A stretch of DNA of 64,000 nucleotides. Origin: Minwuia thermotolerans. GTDB taxonomy: Bacteria > Pseudomonadota > Alphaproteobacteria > Minwuiales > Minwuiaceae. Under the pieces are notes generated by a model, which had not been told where the DNA came from, ran no database searches, and saw nothing but the letters and a program-made list of their open reading frames with translations. The stretch's first letter is position 1, and each line of letters opens with the position of its first letter. Shown here one piece after another: positions 1-7,546 of this stretch. Made by a program: the position numbers and the translations under genes. Location of the stretch: assembly GCF_002924445.1 (NCBI RefSeq), contig NZ_PIGG01000081.1:1-64000 (forward strand), read 5' to 3'.

Positions 1-806
1 AACCAGTCGACCCATTCGAGGGTAGCGAACTCGACGGCCTCGAACGAGCGCCACGGCCCGCGCGGGTGAATGACCTCGGCCTTGTAGAGGCCGTTGATCG
101 TCTCGGCGAGAGCGTTGTCGTAGGAATCACCGACACTGCCCACGGACGGCTCGACGCCGGCCTCGGCCAGCCGCTCGGTGTATTTGATCGAGACGTACTG
201 GCTTCCTCTGTCGCTATGGTGGACGAGCCCGTTGCTCCGCACGGGCCGCCGCTCATGAAGAGCCTGTTCCAGCGCGTCGAGGACGAAGCCGGCATGGGCC
301 GTGCGGCTGACACGCCAGCCCACGATACGCCGGGCAAAGGCGTCGATGACAAAGGCGGCATAGACGAAGCCCGCCCAGGTCGCCACGTAGGTGAAGTCGG
401 AGACCCACAGCCTGTTCGGCGCCGGCGCCCGGAACTGGCGATTGACCCGGTCGAGCGGGCAAGGCGCCGCCTTGTCGCCACTCGTCGTTTTTATCCGCTT
501 GCCGCGGATCGCCCCTTCCAGACCCATCTGGCGCATCAGCCGCGCTACCGTACAGCGGGCAACATCGAAGCCTTCACGCTTCAACTGCCGCCACAGCTTG
601 CGCACGCCGTAGACCCGGAAGTTCTCCTCGTACACGCGCCGTATCTCGACCTTCAAGGCCTCATCCCGCTGCGCCCGAGCGGACAGCCGAGAAGGGTCGC
701 GACGCCGGGCGACATGGTCACGGTAGGTGGACGGGGCGATCGGCAGCACCTTGCAGATCGGCTCGACCCCGTGAGCCTCCCGGTGATCGTCGATAAACGC
801 GATCAT
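1..806 (-). CDS. IS3-family transposase OrfB (DDE integrase catalytic domain), truncated by window edge
   Basis: Catalytic half of an IS3 transposase, which cuts and joins the element ends. Reading the minus strand from the ATG at 806 gives about 268 codons. An HTH_21-like N-terminal part ([16 protein letters not shown]) is followed by an rve core with the three acidic residues in [16 protein letters not shown] and [11 protein letters not shown]. The frame is open to the window edge, where roughly the last 10-20 residues are missing. The ATG overlaps the orfA stop (ATGA) in the -1 frame, so OrfB may be made by coupling or, as in other IS3 elements, as an OrfAB fusion by -1 frameshifting. I saw no canonical A-rich slip site. 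Confidence 0.85.
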   Translation of the reverse strand, partial: MIAFIDDHREAHGVEPICKVLPIAPSTYRDHVARRRDPSRLSARAQRDEALKVEIRRVYEENFRVYGVRKLWRQLKREGFDVARCTVARLMRQMGLEGAIRGKRIKTTSGDKAAPCPLDRVNRQFRAPAPNRLWVSDFTYVATWAGFVYAAFVIDAFARRIVGWRVSRTAHAGFVLDALEQALHERRPVRSNGLVHHSDRGSQYVSIKYTERLAEAGVEPSVGSVGDSYDNALAETINGLYKAEVIHPRGPWRSFEAVEFATLEWVDW

Positions 807-1129
807 CGCTTCAGTGGGCGGTCGAGCTCCGCCTGGGCAAAATAGGCGCTCGCCTTGCGCAGGATCTCATTGGCCTGCCTGAGCTCGCGAACCTCGCGCT
901 CCAGCGTCCGTATCCGCTCGCGCTCGTCGGTCGTCGTACCAGCCCGCATGCCGCTGTCGCGCTCGGCCTGCCGGACCCAGCGCCGTAACGTCTCGCCCGT
1001 GCAGCCGATCTTCGCCGCGACCGAGTCGATCGCTGCCCATTGCGAGGCGTGCTCGCCCTGGTGATTCAAAACCAGACGGACCGCCCGCTCGCGAACCTCC
1101 GTCGGATACCGTGTCGATTGTGTTCCCAT
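803..1129 (-). CDS. IS3-family transposase OrfA (HTH_Tnp_1)
   Basis: 108-residue DNA-binding subunit of an IS3 element. The N-terminal helix-turn-helix is visible ([11 protein letters not shown], then [19 protein letters not shown]), followed by a leucine-zipper-like helix ([20 protein letters not shown]) ending in [15 protein letters not shown], the standard OrfA C-terminus. The gene lies directly upstream of orfB and overlaps it by 4 bases. Length is normal for the family and the frame is intact, so the element may be active. Confidence 0.9.
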   Translation of the reverse strand: MGTQSTRYPTEVRERAVRLVLNHQGEHASQWAAIDSVAAKIGCTGETLRRWVRQAERDSGMRAGTTTDERERIRTLEREVRELRQANEILRKASAYFAQAELDRPLKR

Positions 1130-1330
1130 AACAGCTCCTTCTTCTCACAAGTCGGAGCCTCCGGGAAACTCGGCGCGGTTCAGGGCGTGTTGGGACGAGC
1201 TTAGGGAGAAAGCGCGAGCTTTGCCCAAGTGTCCCTCGTCGAAAGTGCCGAAAGTCTGAGGTAGAAGTTGTGTCGGGCGCTCCGGCTTTTCCCGGAAATT
1301 TCAATTAATCTCGACACTTGTATATAGTAG

Positions 1331-1407
<77 letters not shown>

Positions 1408-1475
1408 GCTGGCGCGTCGCGGCGCGGCCCCACGAAATAGCGGAAAGCGCGCCGCCGTGCAATCGCGGCGTTGGC

Positions 1476-2549
1476 TCAGGCGGCGGCGCCCGTGGCTTCC
1501 TCCAGGGGCTCGATCCAGCGGCCGTGATAGTCGCAGTGGGCGAGCACCCGCGTCTCCCCGCCGGGCCACAGGTTGACGTAGAGCGCCGCCTTCCAGGGAT
1601 CCTCGCGCCAGGGCTCCATCCGGACCCAGGCGAGCGGTGCGTCGGCCTCCGCCAGGTCGCCCGTGACCTCGATGGCGGAGCGCAGCGCCTGCTGGCTCTC
1701 GTGCGGCAGGTACTGCCAGAAGATCGAATGGAAGATCACCGTGGTGCGGTCCTTCGGCCGGCGCTGCAGGCTGGCCCCGATCCAGTCGACGGCGTCGGCG
1801 CGGGCGACGCGGGTGGCGCGCGCCTTCGCTATCTCAATGGCGCCGTCCAGGCGCTGCAGCCGTGGCTGCTGGTCCGGCCAGACATAGGCGCGGAGCCGCA
1901 GCATCTGCGCCGGGTCCCGGACGTCGAGGGGACGCAGGTCGCAGGCGAAGCTGGCGGCGATCTCCACCGGCCCCAGGTCGGGCGGCGGTCCGCGCCATTC
2001 GGGGGCGAGGCGTACGGCGGAGTCCGCCGGTCCCCAACCGGCGCCGCCCAGGTCGTAGCGGAAGCGGTCCCAGTTCTGGTTCAGTCCGGCGCTGGCGCCG
2101 ATCTCCAGCATGTGCAGCGGCCGCCCGCCGCGCCGCGCCGCGTCCTGGAAGCCCAGCATCAGGGCCGCCGCGCGGGCCGTCTCGTTGGTCTGCGGCGGGT
2201 GGCGCAGGAACTCGCCCAGGAAGTCGCCATAGCCCGTCATCGCCGCCTCGACCGCCGCCCACAGGGCGTCGTCGTCCCCGGCTTCAGCGGCCGCGCGGGG
2301 CGGGTAGCGCTCGGCCAGCTCCGGCGCCCGGCCGGACAGCACCAGGGCATGCAGCGCCCCGGCGAAGCGCAGCGACAACGCGTCCTCGAACATGCGTTCG
2401 TCCGGCCAGTCGAGCACCGCGCGGCCGAAGTCCGTTTCCGGCGTCAGCCGGGCCGCCGCCAGCGGCAGCAGCCGGGCCATGAAGGGCGAGCCGAGCCGGC
2501 CGCAGGCCTCGCCCTGACGTTCGAAATGACGCCTCGCAAGTTCGCCCAA
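1476..2549 (-). CDS. DUF2332 family protein
   Basis: Conserved protein of unknown function (DUF2332), with the expected layout: a helical N-terminal half and a methyltransferase-like Rossmann motif LEIGASAGLNQNWDR, then DWIGASL and VIFHSIFWQYLP. The frame is open to an ATG at 2699, but that extension is arginine-rich and unlike the family. I place the start at the TTG at 2549 because GGAGGG lies 4 bases upstream and the protein then begins MGELARRHFERQGEAC, typical for DUF2332. That gives 357 residues. It is divergent from speD across a 429-base gap. Whether it binds S-adenosylmethionine is not known; the motif only suggests it. Confidence 0.75.
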   Translation of the reverse strand: MGELARRHFERQGEACGRLGSPFMARLLPLAAARLTPETDFGRAVLDWPDERMFEDALSLRFAGALHALVLSGRAPELAERYPPRAAAEAGDDDALWAAVEAAMTGYGDFLGEFLRHPPQTNETARAAALMLGFQDAARRGGRPLHMLEIGASAGLNQNWDRFRYDLGGAGWGPADSAVRLAPEWRGPPPDLGPVEIAASFACDLRPLDVRDPAQMLRLRAYVWPDQQPRLQRLDGAIEIAKARATRVARADAVDWIGASLQRRPKDRTTVIFHSIFWQYLPHESQQALRSAIEVTGDLAEADAPLAWVRMEPWREDPWKAALYVNLWPGGETRVLAHCDYHGRWIEPLEEATGAAA

Positions 2550-2978
2550 GTTTCCCTCCAGCGGTATTGTCCGGGACCGTGGCCGCGCCTGGCGGGCCGC
2601 ACGCGGAAGGCGGCACCTTATCTTTTTGCGTCTGCGAACGTAACCGTCTTGACAGCGGCCCCGCGGACCATTAGATCGCGCTTTCGAACGCAATCGCACG
2701 GGCTTCCCTTCGATGGGACTCGGTCACGGCGTGAGCGTCTCTGTTTGGCTTTGAATGTGCCTGGCCGCTGGGGCCGGGGGCTGATGGAGAAATGCTATGC
2801 CGTTCATGCGACGACAGACCTGACTTCGCTGAAGTCAGAGGCGGCACAAGGCCCGGTATCGGGATAACCGCCGCTCAGTTCCGCTGAGCATCTCCACCTG
2901 CTGGACCATACGCCGGCCACCGCCCGTCAACCCCCGGGCCGTGGCTCACTGTCATTTGCGTCAAGGGGGACCCCGCAT
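2550..2978 (+). promoter_or_regulatory. Divergent intergenic region and long structured leader of the polyamine operon
   Basis: 429 bases with no convincing full gene. On the plus strand a TTGACA (2649-2654) with a 16-base spacer and TTAGAT (2671-2676) is a plausible sigma70 promoter. A transcript from it would carry a leader of about 295 nt before speD. The leader holds a 27-codon open frame (2784-2867), a perfect 8-bp hairpin CTGACTTC-GCT-GAAGTCAG inside that frame, and a second hairpin GCTCAG-TTCCG-CTGAGC just after it. The speD start is preceded by AAGGGGGACC. Regulation by this leader is inferred, not shown. Confidence 0.45.
2784..2867 (+). other. Candidate leader peptide ORF (27 codons) upstream of speD
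   Basis: ATG at 2784 lies a few bases after a GGGGG run and the frame ends at TAA 2865-2867. The peptide starts MEKCYAVHATTDL. An 8-bp hairpin lies within the coding part, so ribosome movement could change folding. No homology is claimed; it does not resemble the arginine-rich SpeFL peptide of enterobacteria that I know. Confidence 0.25.
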
Positions 2979-3425
2979 ATGGACTTCACGACTTCTCAGG
3001 TTCTGGACGAGGGCCTGGATCTCGACGACCGCGCCGACGAGGCGCGCAAGGATTTCTTCATCGTGCGCGACGGCGAGTGCTTCGCCGGCACGCATCTGCT
3101 GATCGACGTCCGCGAGGCCGAGGGCCTGGACGACATCAAGCACATCGACAGGACCCTTCGGGCCTGCGTCGAGGCGGCAGGCGCGACGCTGCTGTCGATC
3201 GACCTGCATCACTTCACGCCCAATGGCGGCGTGTCGGGCGTGGCGATCCTGGCCGAGAGCCACATCTCGATCCATTCCTGGCCGGAATACGGCTATGCCG
3301 CGCTCGACGTCTTCATGTGCGGCGACGCCGAGCCGCAGAAGGCCGTGCCGGTGCTGAAGAAGGCGTTCCGTGCCGGCATGGTCGAGGTCGCGGAGATCCG
3401 CCGCGGGAAGGGCATGGTGGGATGA
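2979..3425 (+). CDS. speD: S-adenosylmethionine decarboxylase proenzyme
   Basis: Makes decarboxylated AdoMet, the aminopropyl donor for spermidine, in the cytosol. The 148-residue proenzyme shows the self-cleavage site in LAESHISIHSWPEYGYAALD. Cleavage between Glu93 and Ser94 turns the serine into the pyruvoyl cofactor. The conserved Cys114 (DVFMCG) and His99 region are present. Length is slightly above the usual 120-140 because of an N-terminal extension of about 25 residues. It is first gene of the polyamine operon; its stop overlaps the speE start (ATGA). Confidence 0.95.
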   Translation: MDFTTSQVLDEGLDLDDRADEARKDFFIVRDGECFAGTHLLIDVREAEGLDDIKHIDRTLRACVEAAGATLLSIDLHHFTPNGGVSGVAILAESHISIHSWPEYGYAALDVFMCGDAEPQKAVPVLKKAFRAGMVEVAEIRRGKGMVG

Positions 3426-4276
3426 CCGAATGGGTGACCGAAGCGCTGCATGACGGCCTTCGATCGTCCTTCCGGGCAGACCGCGTTCTGTACCGCCGGC
3501 CGGTCGGGCAGCAGGATCTCGTGCTCTACGAGAACCCGAAGTTCGGCCGCATGCTGGCGCTCGACGGCGTGACCCAGGTCACGGAAGCCGACGAGTTCAT
3601 CTACCACGAGATGCTGACCCATGTGCCGCTGCTGGCCCATGGCGAGGTCCGCTCGGTGCTGATCGTCGGCGGCGGCGACGGCGGGATGCTGCGCGAGGTT
3701 GTGCGGCACCGCTCCGTCGAGCGGGTGACCATGGTGGAGATCGACGAGGGCGTCGTGACCTTCTCGCAGGAGTACCTGCCGAAGGTCTCCGACGGGGCCT
3801 TCGACGATCCCCGGCTGGACCTGGTGATCGCGGACGGCGCGGAGTTCGTGCGCGATACGGAGCGGACATTCGACGTGATCATCGTCGATTCCACCGATCC
3901 GGTCGGGCCGGGCGAGGTGCTCTTCACCGACCATTTCTACGGCCACGCCAGGCGGCGCCTGAACCCCGGCGGGGTGCTGGTGACGCAGAACGGCGTGCCG
4001 TTCCTGCAGGGTGCGGAACTCACCGGCACCATGCGCGCCTTCGGTCAGCTGTTCGCCGACCGCACATGCTATCTGGCCACGGTGCCGACCTATGTCGGCG
4101 GCCCCATGGCCTTCGGATTCGGCACGGACGACAAGTCGCTGCGCCGGGTCGCCGTCGAGACCCTTGCCGACCGGTACCGGAAGGCGGGGCTTTCCACGCG
4201 TTACTACACCCCGGAGGTACACAGGGCGGCCTTCGCCCTGCCGGGTTACGTCCAGGAACTGCTCGACGCGGCCTGA
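3422..4276 (+). CDS. speE: Spermidine synthase (polyamine aminopropyltransferase)
   Basis: Transfers the aminopropyl group from decarboxylated AdoMet to putrescine. 284 residues, normal for SpeE. Visible motifs are YHEM (61-64), the nucleotide-binding GGGDGG (83-88), VEIDEG (acidic residue for the donor ribose), and the catalytic stretch IIVDSTDPVGPGEVLFT with Asp156 and Asp159. The frame is open far upstream, but the ATG at 3422 overlaps the speD stop and gives the family N-terminus MTEWVTEALHDG. It works directly with the upstream and downstream enzymes of the same operon. Confidence 0.95.
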   Translation: MTEWVTEALHDGLRSSFRADRVLYRRPVGQQDLVLYENPKFGRMLALDGVTQVTEADEFIYHEMLTHVPLLAHGEVRSVLIVGGGDGGMLREVVRHRSVERVTMVEIDEGVVTFSQEYLPKVSDGAFDDPRLDLVIADGAEFVRDTERTFDVIIVDSTDPVGPGEVLFTDHFYGHARRRLNPGGVLVTQNGVPFLQGAELTGTMRAFGQLFADRTCYLATVPTYVGGPMAFGFGTDDKSLRRVAVETLADRYRKAGLSTRYYTPEVHRAAFALPGYVQELLDAA

Positions 4277-4374
4277 GCCGCCAGTGACAGCCTGAGTTGT
4301 TGGTTCAAGGGCGGGTATCGCCCGGCCGCCGGCACGCCGGTCGGCTTCTTTATGGAAAGGTTCGGGGGTCTGCA

Positions 4375-5505
4375 ATGACACAGCGGATTCACGATTATCT
4401 GGAGCGCACGGCCCATGAGGCGCCGTGCCTGGTGATGGATCTGGAGCGGGTGCGCGACAACTATCAGGCGTTCGCGCACGCCATGCCGGACACGCGGGTG
4501 TTCTACGCCATCAAGGCGAACCCGGCGCCGGCGATCCTGGAGCTGCTGGCCGAACTGAGCAGCTGCTTCGATGCGGCCTCGGTGGCCGAGATCCGCATGG
4601 CCCTGGCCGCCGGCGCGACGCCGGACAGGATCAGCTACTCCAACACCATCAAGCGCGAGCGCGACATCGCCACGGCCTTCGATCTGGGGGTGCGGCAGTT
4701 CGCCTTCGACTGCGACGCCGAGCTGGAGAAGATCGCCCGCGTGGCGCCGGGCAGCCGCGTGGTCTGCCGCCTGCTCTGCGACGGCGAGGGCGCCGACTGG
4801 CCCCTGTCGAAGAAGTTCGGCTGCGCGCCGGCCATGGCCGGCCGGCTGATGCGCCGCGCCCACGAGCTGGGTCTCGAGGCCCATGGCCTGGCCTTCCACG
4901 TCGGCTCCCAGCAGCCCAATCCGGGCATGTGGGACGGTGCGCTGGCGACCTGCGCGGACCTGTTCCGCCAGCTCGGCGAGCAGGGCATCGAGATGAAGAT
5001 GGTCAACCTGGGCGGGGGCTTCCCCGCCCGCTATCTTCGCGACGTGCCCCAGGTGGAGATGTACGGCCAGGCGATCACGGGCTCGCTGAAGCGCCACTTC
5101 GGCAACCGGATCCCGCAGACCATCATCGAGCCGGGCCGCGGCCTGGTCGGCGACGCCGGCGTCATCCGCTCCGAGATCGTGCTGATCTCGAAGAAGGACG
5201 ACGACGATCCGGTGCGCTGGGTCTATCTCGACATCGGCAAGTTCGGCGGTCTGGCCGAGACCATCGACGAGGCCATCCGCTATCCGATCCGCACCGACCA
5301 TGACGGTGAGGAACTGGCGCCGGTGGTGCTGGCGGGGCCGACCTGCGACTCGGTCGACGTGATGTACGAAAAGGAGCCGTACCTGCTGCCGGTCTCGATC
5401 GAGATCGGCGAGACGGTGACGATCGAATCGACCGGCGCCTACACGGCGACCTACGCCTCCAACGGCTTCAACGGCTTCGACCCGCTGAGGTGCGTCTGCA
5501 TCTGA
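4375..5505 (+). CDS. Ornithine/lysine-type PLP-dependent decarboxylase (fold III)
   Basis: Forms putrescine from ornithine (possibly cadaverine from lysine). 376 residues from the ATG at 4375, which follows a GGTTCGGGGG ribosome-binding region. An in-frame upstream ATG at 4297 gives a non-family leader. The PLP lysine is Lys47 in YAIKANP. Also seen are HVGSQ (175-179), GGGFP (213-217), the phosphate-binding EPGRG (252-256) and the active-site GPTCDSVD with Cys324 and Asp325. Third gene of the operon after a 98-base gap, supplying putrescine to SpeE. Substrate choice between ornithine and lysine is not settled by sequence. Confidence 0.92.
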   Translation: MTQRIHDYLERTAHEAPCLVMDLERVRDNYQAFAHAMPDTRVFYAIKANPAPAILELLAELSSCFDAASVAEIRMALAAGATPDRISYSNTIKRERDIATAFDLGVRQFAFDCDAELEKIARVAPGSRVVCRLLCDGEGADWPLSKKFGCAPAMAGRLMRRAHELGLEAHGLAFHVGSQQPNPGMWDGALATCADLFRQLGEQGIEMKMVNLGGGFPARYLRDVPQVEMYGQAITGSLKRHFGNRIPQTIIEPGRGLVGDAGVIRSEIVLISKKDDDDPVRWVYLDIGKFGGLAETIDEAIRYPIRTDHDGEELAPVVLAGPTCDSVDVMYEKEPYLLPVSIEIGETVTIESTGAYTATYASNGFNGFDPLRCVCI

Positions 5506-5534
5506 ACGCGCCCGTTCAGGCACGGAACGAACTT

Positions 5535-5566
5535 CCTCCCGGTCCGGCGTCAGCGGGACCGGGAGG
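5535..5566 (+). terminator. Hairpin terminator after the polyamine operon
   Basis: Perfect 11-bp inverted repeat CCTCCCGGTCC / GGACCGGGAGG with a 10-base loop, located 30 bases after the decarboxylase stop and before the convergent metallopeptidase gene. There is no T-run, so it may act in both directions or need Rho. Confidence 0.6.
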
Positions 5567-5591
5567 GGGGTCTCCCCGCATTCTTTCCTGA

Positions 5592-6272
5592 CTATTCGGC
5601 CCGGCCCCAGATGCGCAGCGAGGCGCCGTGCGCCTTCAGCCAGGCGTCAGCGCCCTCCGGGTCCGGGTGCAGCCGCGCCACCAGCGCGTGGAAACGCGAC
5701 CCGTGGTTCATCTCCTTCAGGTGCGCCGTCTCGTGGGCGGCGACGAAATCGAGCACCGCCGCCGGCGCCAGCACCAGACGCCAGTTGAAGGAGAGCACCG
5801 CCCGCGCCGAACAGCTTCCCCAGCGGCTCTTCTGGTCGGCGATCCGCAGCCGCGCGATCCGGACGCCGATCTCGTCGGCGTAGCTGCGGCTCGCCGCTGC
5901 CAGCCGCCGCCGGGCCTCGGCCTTCAGCCAGTCGGTCACCCGGCGGTTGAGGTGTTCGCCGCCGCCGGCGACTTCCAGCATCGCCCCGTTGCGGCGGACG
6001 CCGAAGCGGCCATCGGCCCTGTGCACGATGGCCAGCCGGTCGTCCTGGAAGGGGATTTCCAGCCCGTCGCGGAACGGCAGTGCCGCAGGGCGCGCGGCGC
6101 GCCTTTCGGCCAGCCAGTCCAGGTTCTGACGCACGAAGGCCTCGCCGGAGCGGCGGGACACGCCGGGGGGCAGCACGAGCACGGGTGCGCCGTCGACGCT
6201 GTCCAGCCTGAGCTTGATCCGCCGTGCGCGGCCATGGCGGACGACCCGCAGATCGGCGGGCAGCGGCCTCAT
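5592..6272 (-). CDS. YgjP-like (DUF45/M48-type) zinc metallopeptidase domain protein
   Basis: 226-residue putative metal-dependent hydrolase of the YgjP/SprT-like group. Visible features are the SRWGSCS motif, then AHETAHLKEMNH with HETAH at 180-184 giving two zinc histidines and the catalytic glutamate, and His190 as likely third ligand. The start at 6272 (MRPLPADLRVVRHGR) overlaps the stop of the dioxygenase gene by 4 bases, so the two are translationally coupled. The frame is open far upstream but that part lies over the dioxygenase gene. Physiological substrate is unknown for this family. Confidence 0.85.
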   Translation of the reverse strand: MRPLPADLRVVRHGRARRIKLRLDSVDGAPVLVLPPGVSRRSGEAFVRQNLDWLAERRAARPAALPFRDGLEIPFQDDRLAIVHRADGRFGVRRNGAMLEVAGGGEHLNRRVTDWLKAEARRRLAAASRSYADEIGVRIARLRIADQKSRWGSCSARAVLSFNWRLVLAPAAVLDFVAAHETAHLKEMNHGSRFHALVARLHPDPEGADAWLKAHGASLRIWGRAE

Positions 6273-7375
6273 TCGAACTGCGCGCCGTGCAGGACGCGGA
6301 TGCGGCTGTCCAGTTCGCCCCGGTCGATGTAGTAGCCGCGCAGCCGCCGCCGGCCGGTGTTCGGGTCGAACGCCGTGCGGCCGTGAAGGATGCGCGAATT
6401 GTCGAACACCGCCATCTCGCCGGACTTCAGCCTCAGCTGCAGCCGGCGGGAATGGCTGTCGACCAGCGCCTTCAGGCTGCGGTAGGCGCGATACCAGTCG
6501 CCGACGATCCCGGATTCCATGTCGACAATGTCCAGGATTCCCGGATTGAACGCCAGCCTGACGGGACGGCCGGCGGCGTCCGGCTCCACCAGCGGCCGGC
6601 GGATGCGCAGGTCCGTCTCGCGGTCGCGGAAGCGGAAGGGGACATCGACCTCGGCCAGCAGCCGAAAGGCCGCCGGCGCTGCGGCGCGCAGGTCCTCCAG
6701 GATTCGGAAACCGTCGGCGAAGACGGAATCGCCACCCGTGGCCTCGTTCGCCAGACAGTGCAGGAACTGGTAGCCGGGCACCAGATGCTGGTTGGGCAGG
6801 TCCGTGTGCAGGCCCAGTTCGTCGTGCGTGTAGGCCTGGTTGTTGGGATCGGGCCGGGAAACCACCTCGAAGATGACGCCGAAGTTCGTCTCGCGCAGGA
6901 AGCCGATGCGCTGCCCCAGCGCCACGCCCTCTTCGTCGCCGTCCAGTCCGCCGATCACGACCAGGCCGTCGCGCTTCAGTTGCGACAGCATCCGGCCCAG
7001 GCCTTCGTCGCCGGCGAGCGCCGCCGCCTCGAAGCGCGCCACTGCGTGGTCGTCCGCCCAGGCCACCGGCGCGATGTCGGCCGGATCCGGCCGGCGCCGG
7101 CCCGGCGCCCGGGCCAGCAGCCAGTCCAGTCGATAGGCGCAGGGGCCCGGCAGATCCGGCCAGTGGATCAGGATCTCGCCGTCGCGCATCTCCGCCCGTT
7201 CGGGGAAGATGTCCGGCGGCACCGACAGCAGATCGAAGCTGCGTTCCTGGGTGACGGGGTGAAAGGCGGCGGGTTCGTTGTCGCGCAGCCAGAGCCAGGG
7301 GAAGCGGCGGCTGACGCCATCGGGCGAATGAAGCAGAAGGCCGTCGGGCTCCAGCGCGAAGGCGAAATCGGTCAT
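6269..7375 (-). CDS. Gamma-butyrobetaine dioxygenase-like 2-oxoglutarate/Fe(II) oxygenase
   Basis: 368-residue TauD/TfdA-type oxygenase with the two-domain layout of gamma-butyrobetaine hydroxylase: an N-terminal DUF971-like part with FPWLWLRDN (26-33), and a jelly-roll catalytic part with the HxD iron ligands in LGLHTDLPNQ (His190, Asp192) and the distal histidine in SRILHGRTAF (His331). The family hydroxylates gamma-butyrobetaine to carnitine or trimethyllysine; which applies here is inference. The start was set at the ATG at 7375 (MTDFAFALEPDG) because the upstream 26 codons are not family-like. Followed by a coupled metallopeptidase. Confidence 0.85.
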   Translation of the reverse strand: MTDFAFALEPDGLLLHSPDGVSRRFPWLWLRDNEPAAFHPVTQERSFDLLSVPPDIFPERAEMRDGEILIHWPDLPGPCAYRLDWLLARAPGRRRPDPADIAPVAWADDHAVARFEAAALAGDEGLGRMLSQLKRDGLVVIGGLDGDEEGVALGQRIGFLRETNFGVIFEVVSRPDPNNQAYTHDELGLHTDLPNQHLVPGYQFLHCLANEATGGDSVFADGFRILEDLRAAAPAAFRLLAEVDVPFRFRDRETDLRIRRPLVEPDAAGRPVRLAFNPGILDIVDMESGIVGDWYRAYRSLKALVDSHSRRLQLRLKSGEMAVFDNSRILHGRTAFDPNTGRRRLRGYYIDRGELDSRIRVLHGAQFE

Positions 7376-7546
7376 GACGGGTCTCGTTTGCGGAAAGGTG
7401 GCGTTCAGGGGTTCGCGGGAGGCGTCCGGCCTCACGCACCCGGCGGCCACCATTTCTGCTGCTTGATCCGCATCTGCATGACCCGGCCAATGTCTCGCTG
7501 TCAGGGCGCGATGTCCAGTGACCTCGAGAAATCCCGGGGGCGCCCG

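Larger units (their letters stand above)
1..1182 (-). mobile_element. IS3-family insertion sequence, partial (one end inside the window)
   Basis: Two overlapping minus-strand frames encode a classic IS3 OrfA/OrfB pair. The outer end is recognisable: read on the minus strand, the element begins TGAACCGCGCCGAGTTTCCC at 1182 and continues to about 1153, which matches the terminal inverted repeat style common in IS3-family elements. The other end and the rest of OrfB lie beyond position 1, so target duplication cannot be checked. The element sits 148 bases from tRNA-Arg(CCG). Confidence 0.85.

Noticed and set aside
66-845. 259-codon plus-strand frame at the window start
   Set aside because: Antisense to the IS3 orfB, whose catalytic motifs are clear on the minus strand.
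803-845. Canonical -1 slippery heptamer between orfA and orfB
   Set aside because: The frames overlap by ATGA in the expected -1 arrangement, but no A6G-type or similar slip sequence is present, so programmed frameshifting is not claimed.
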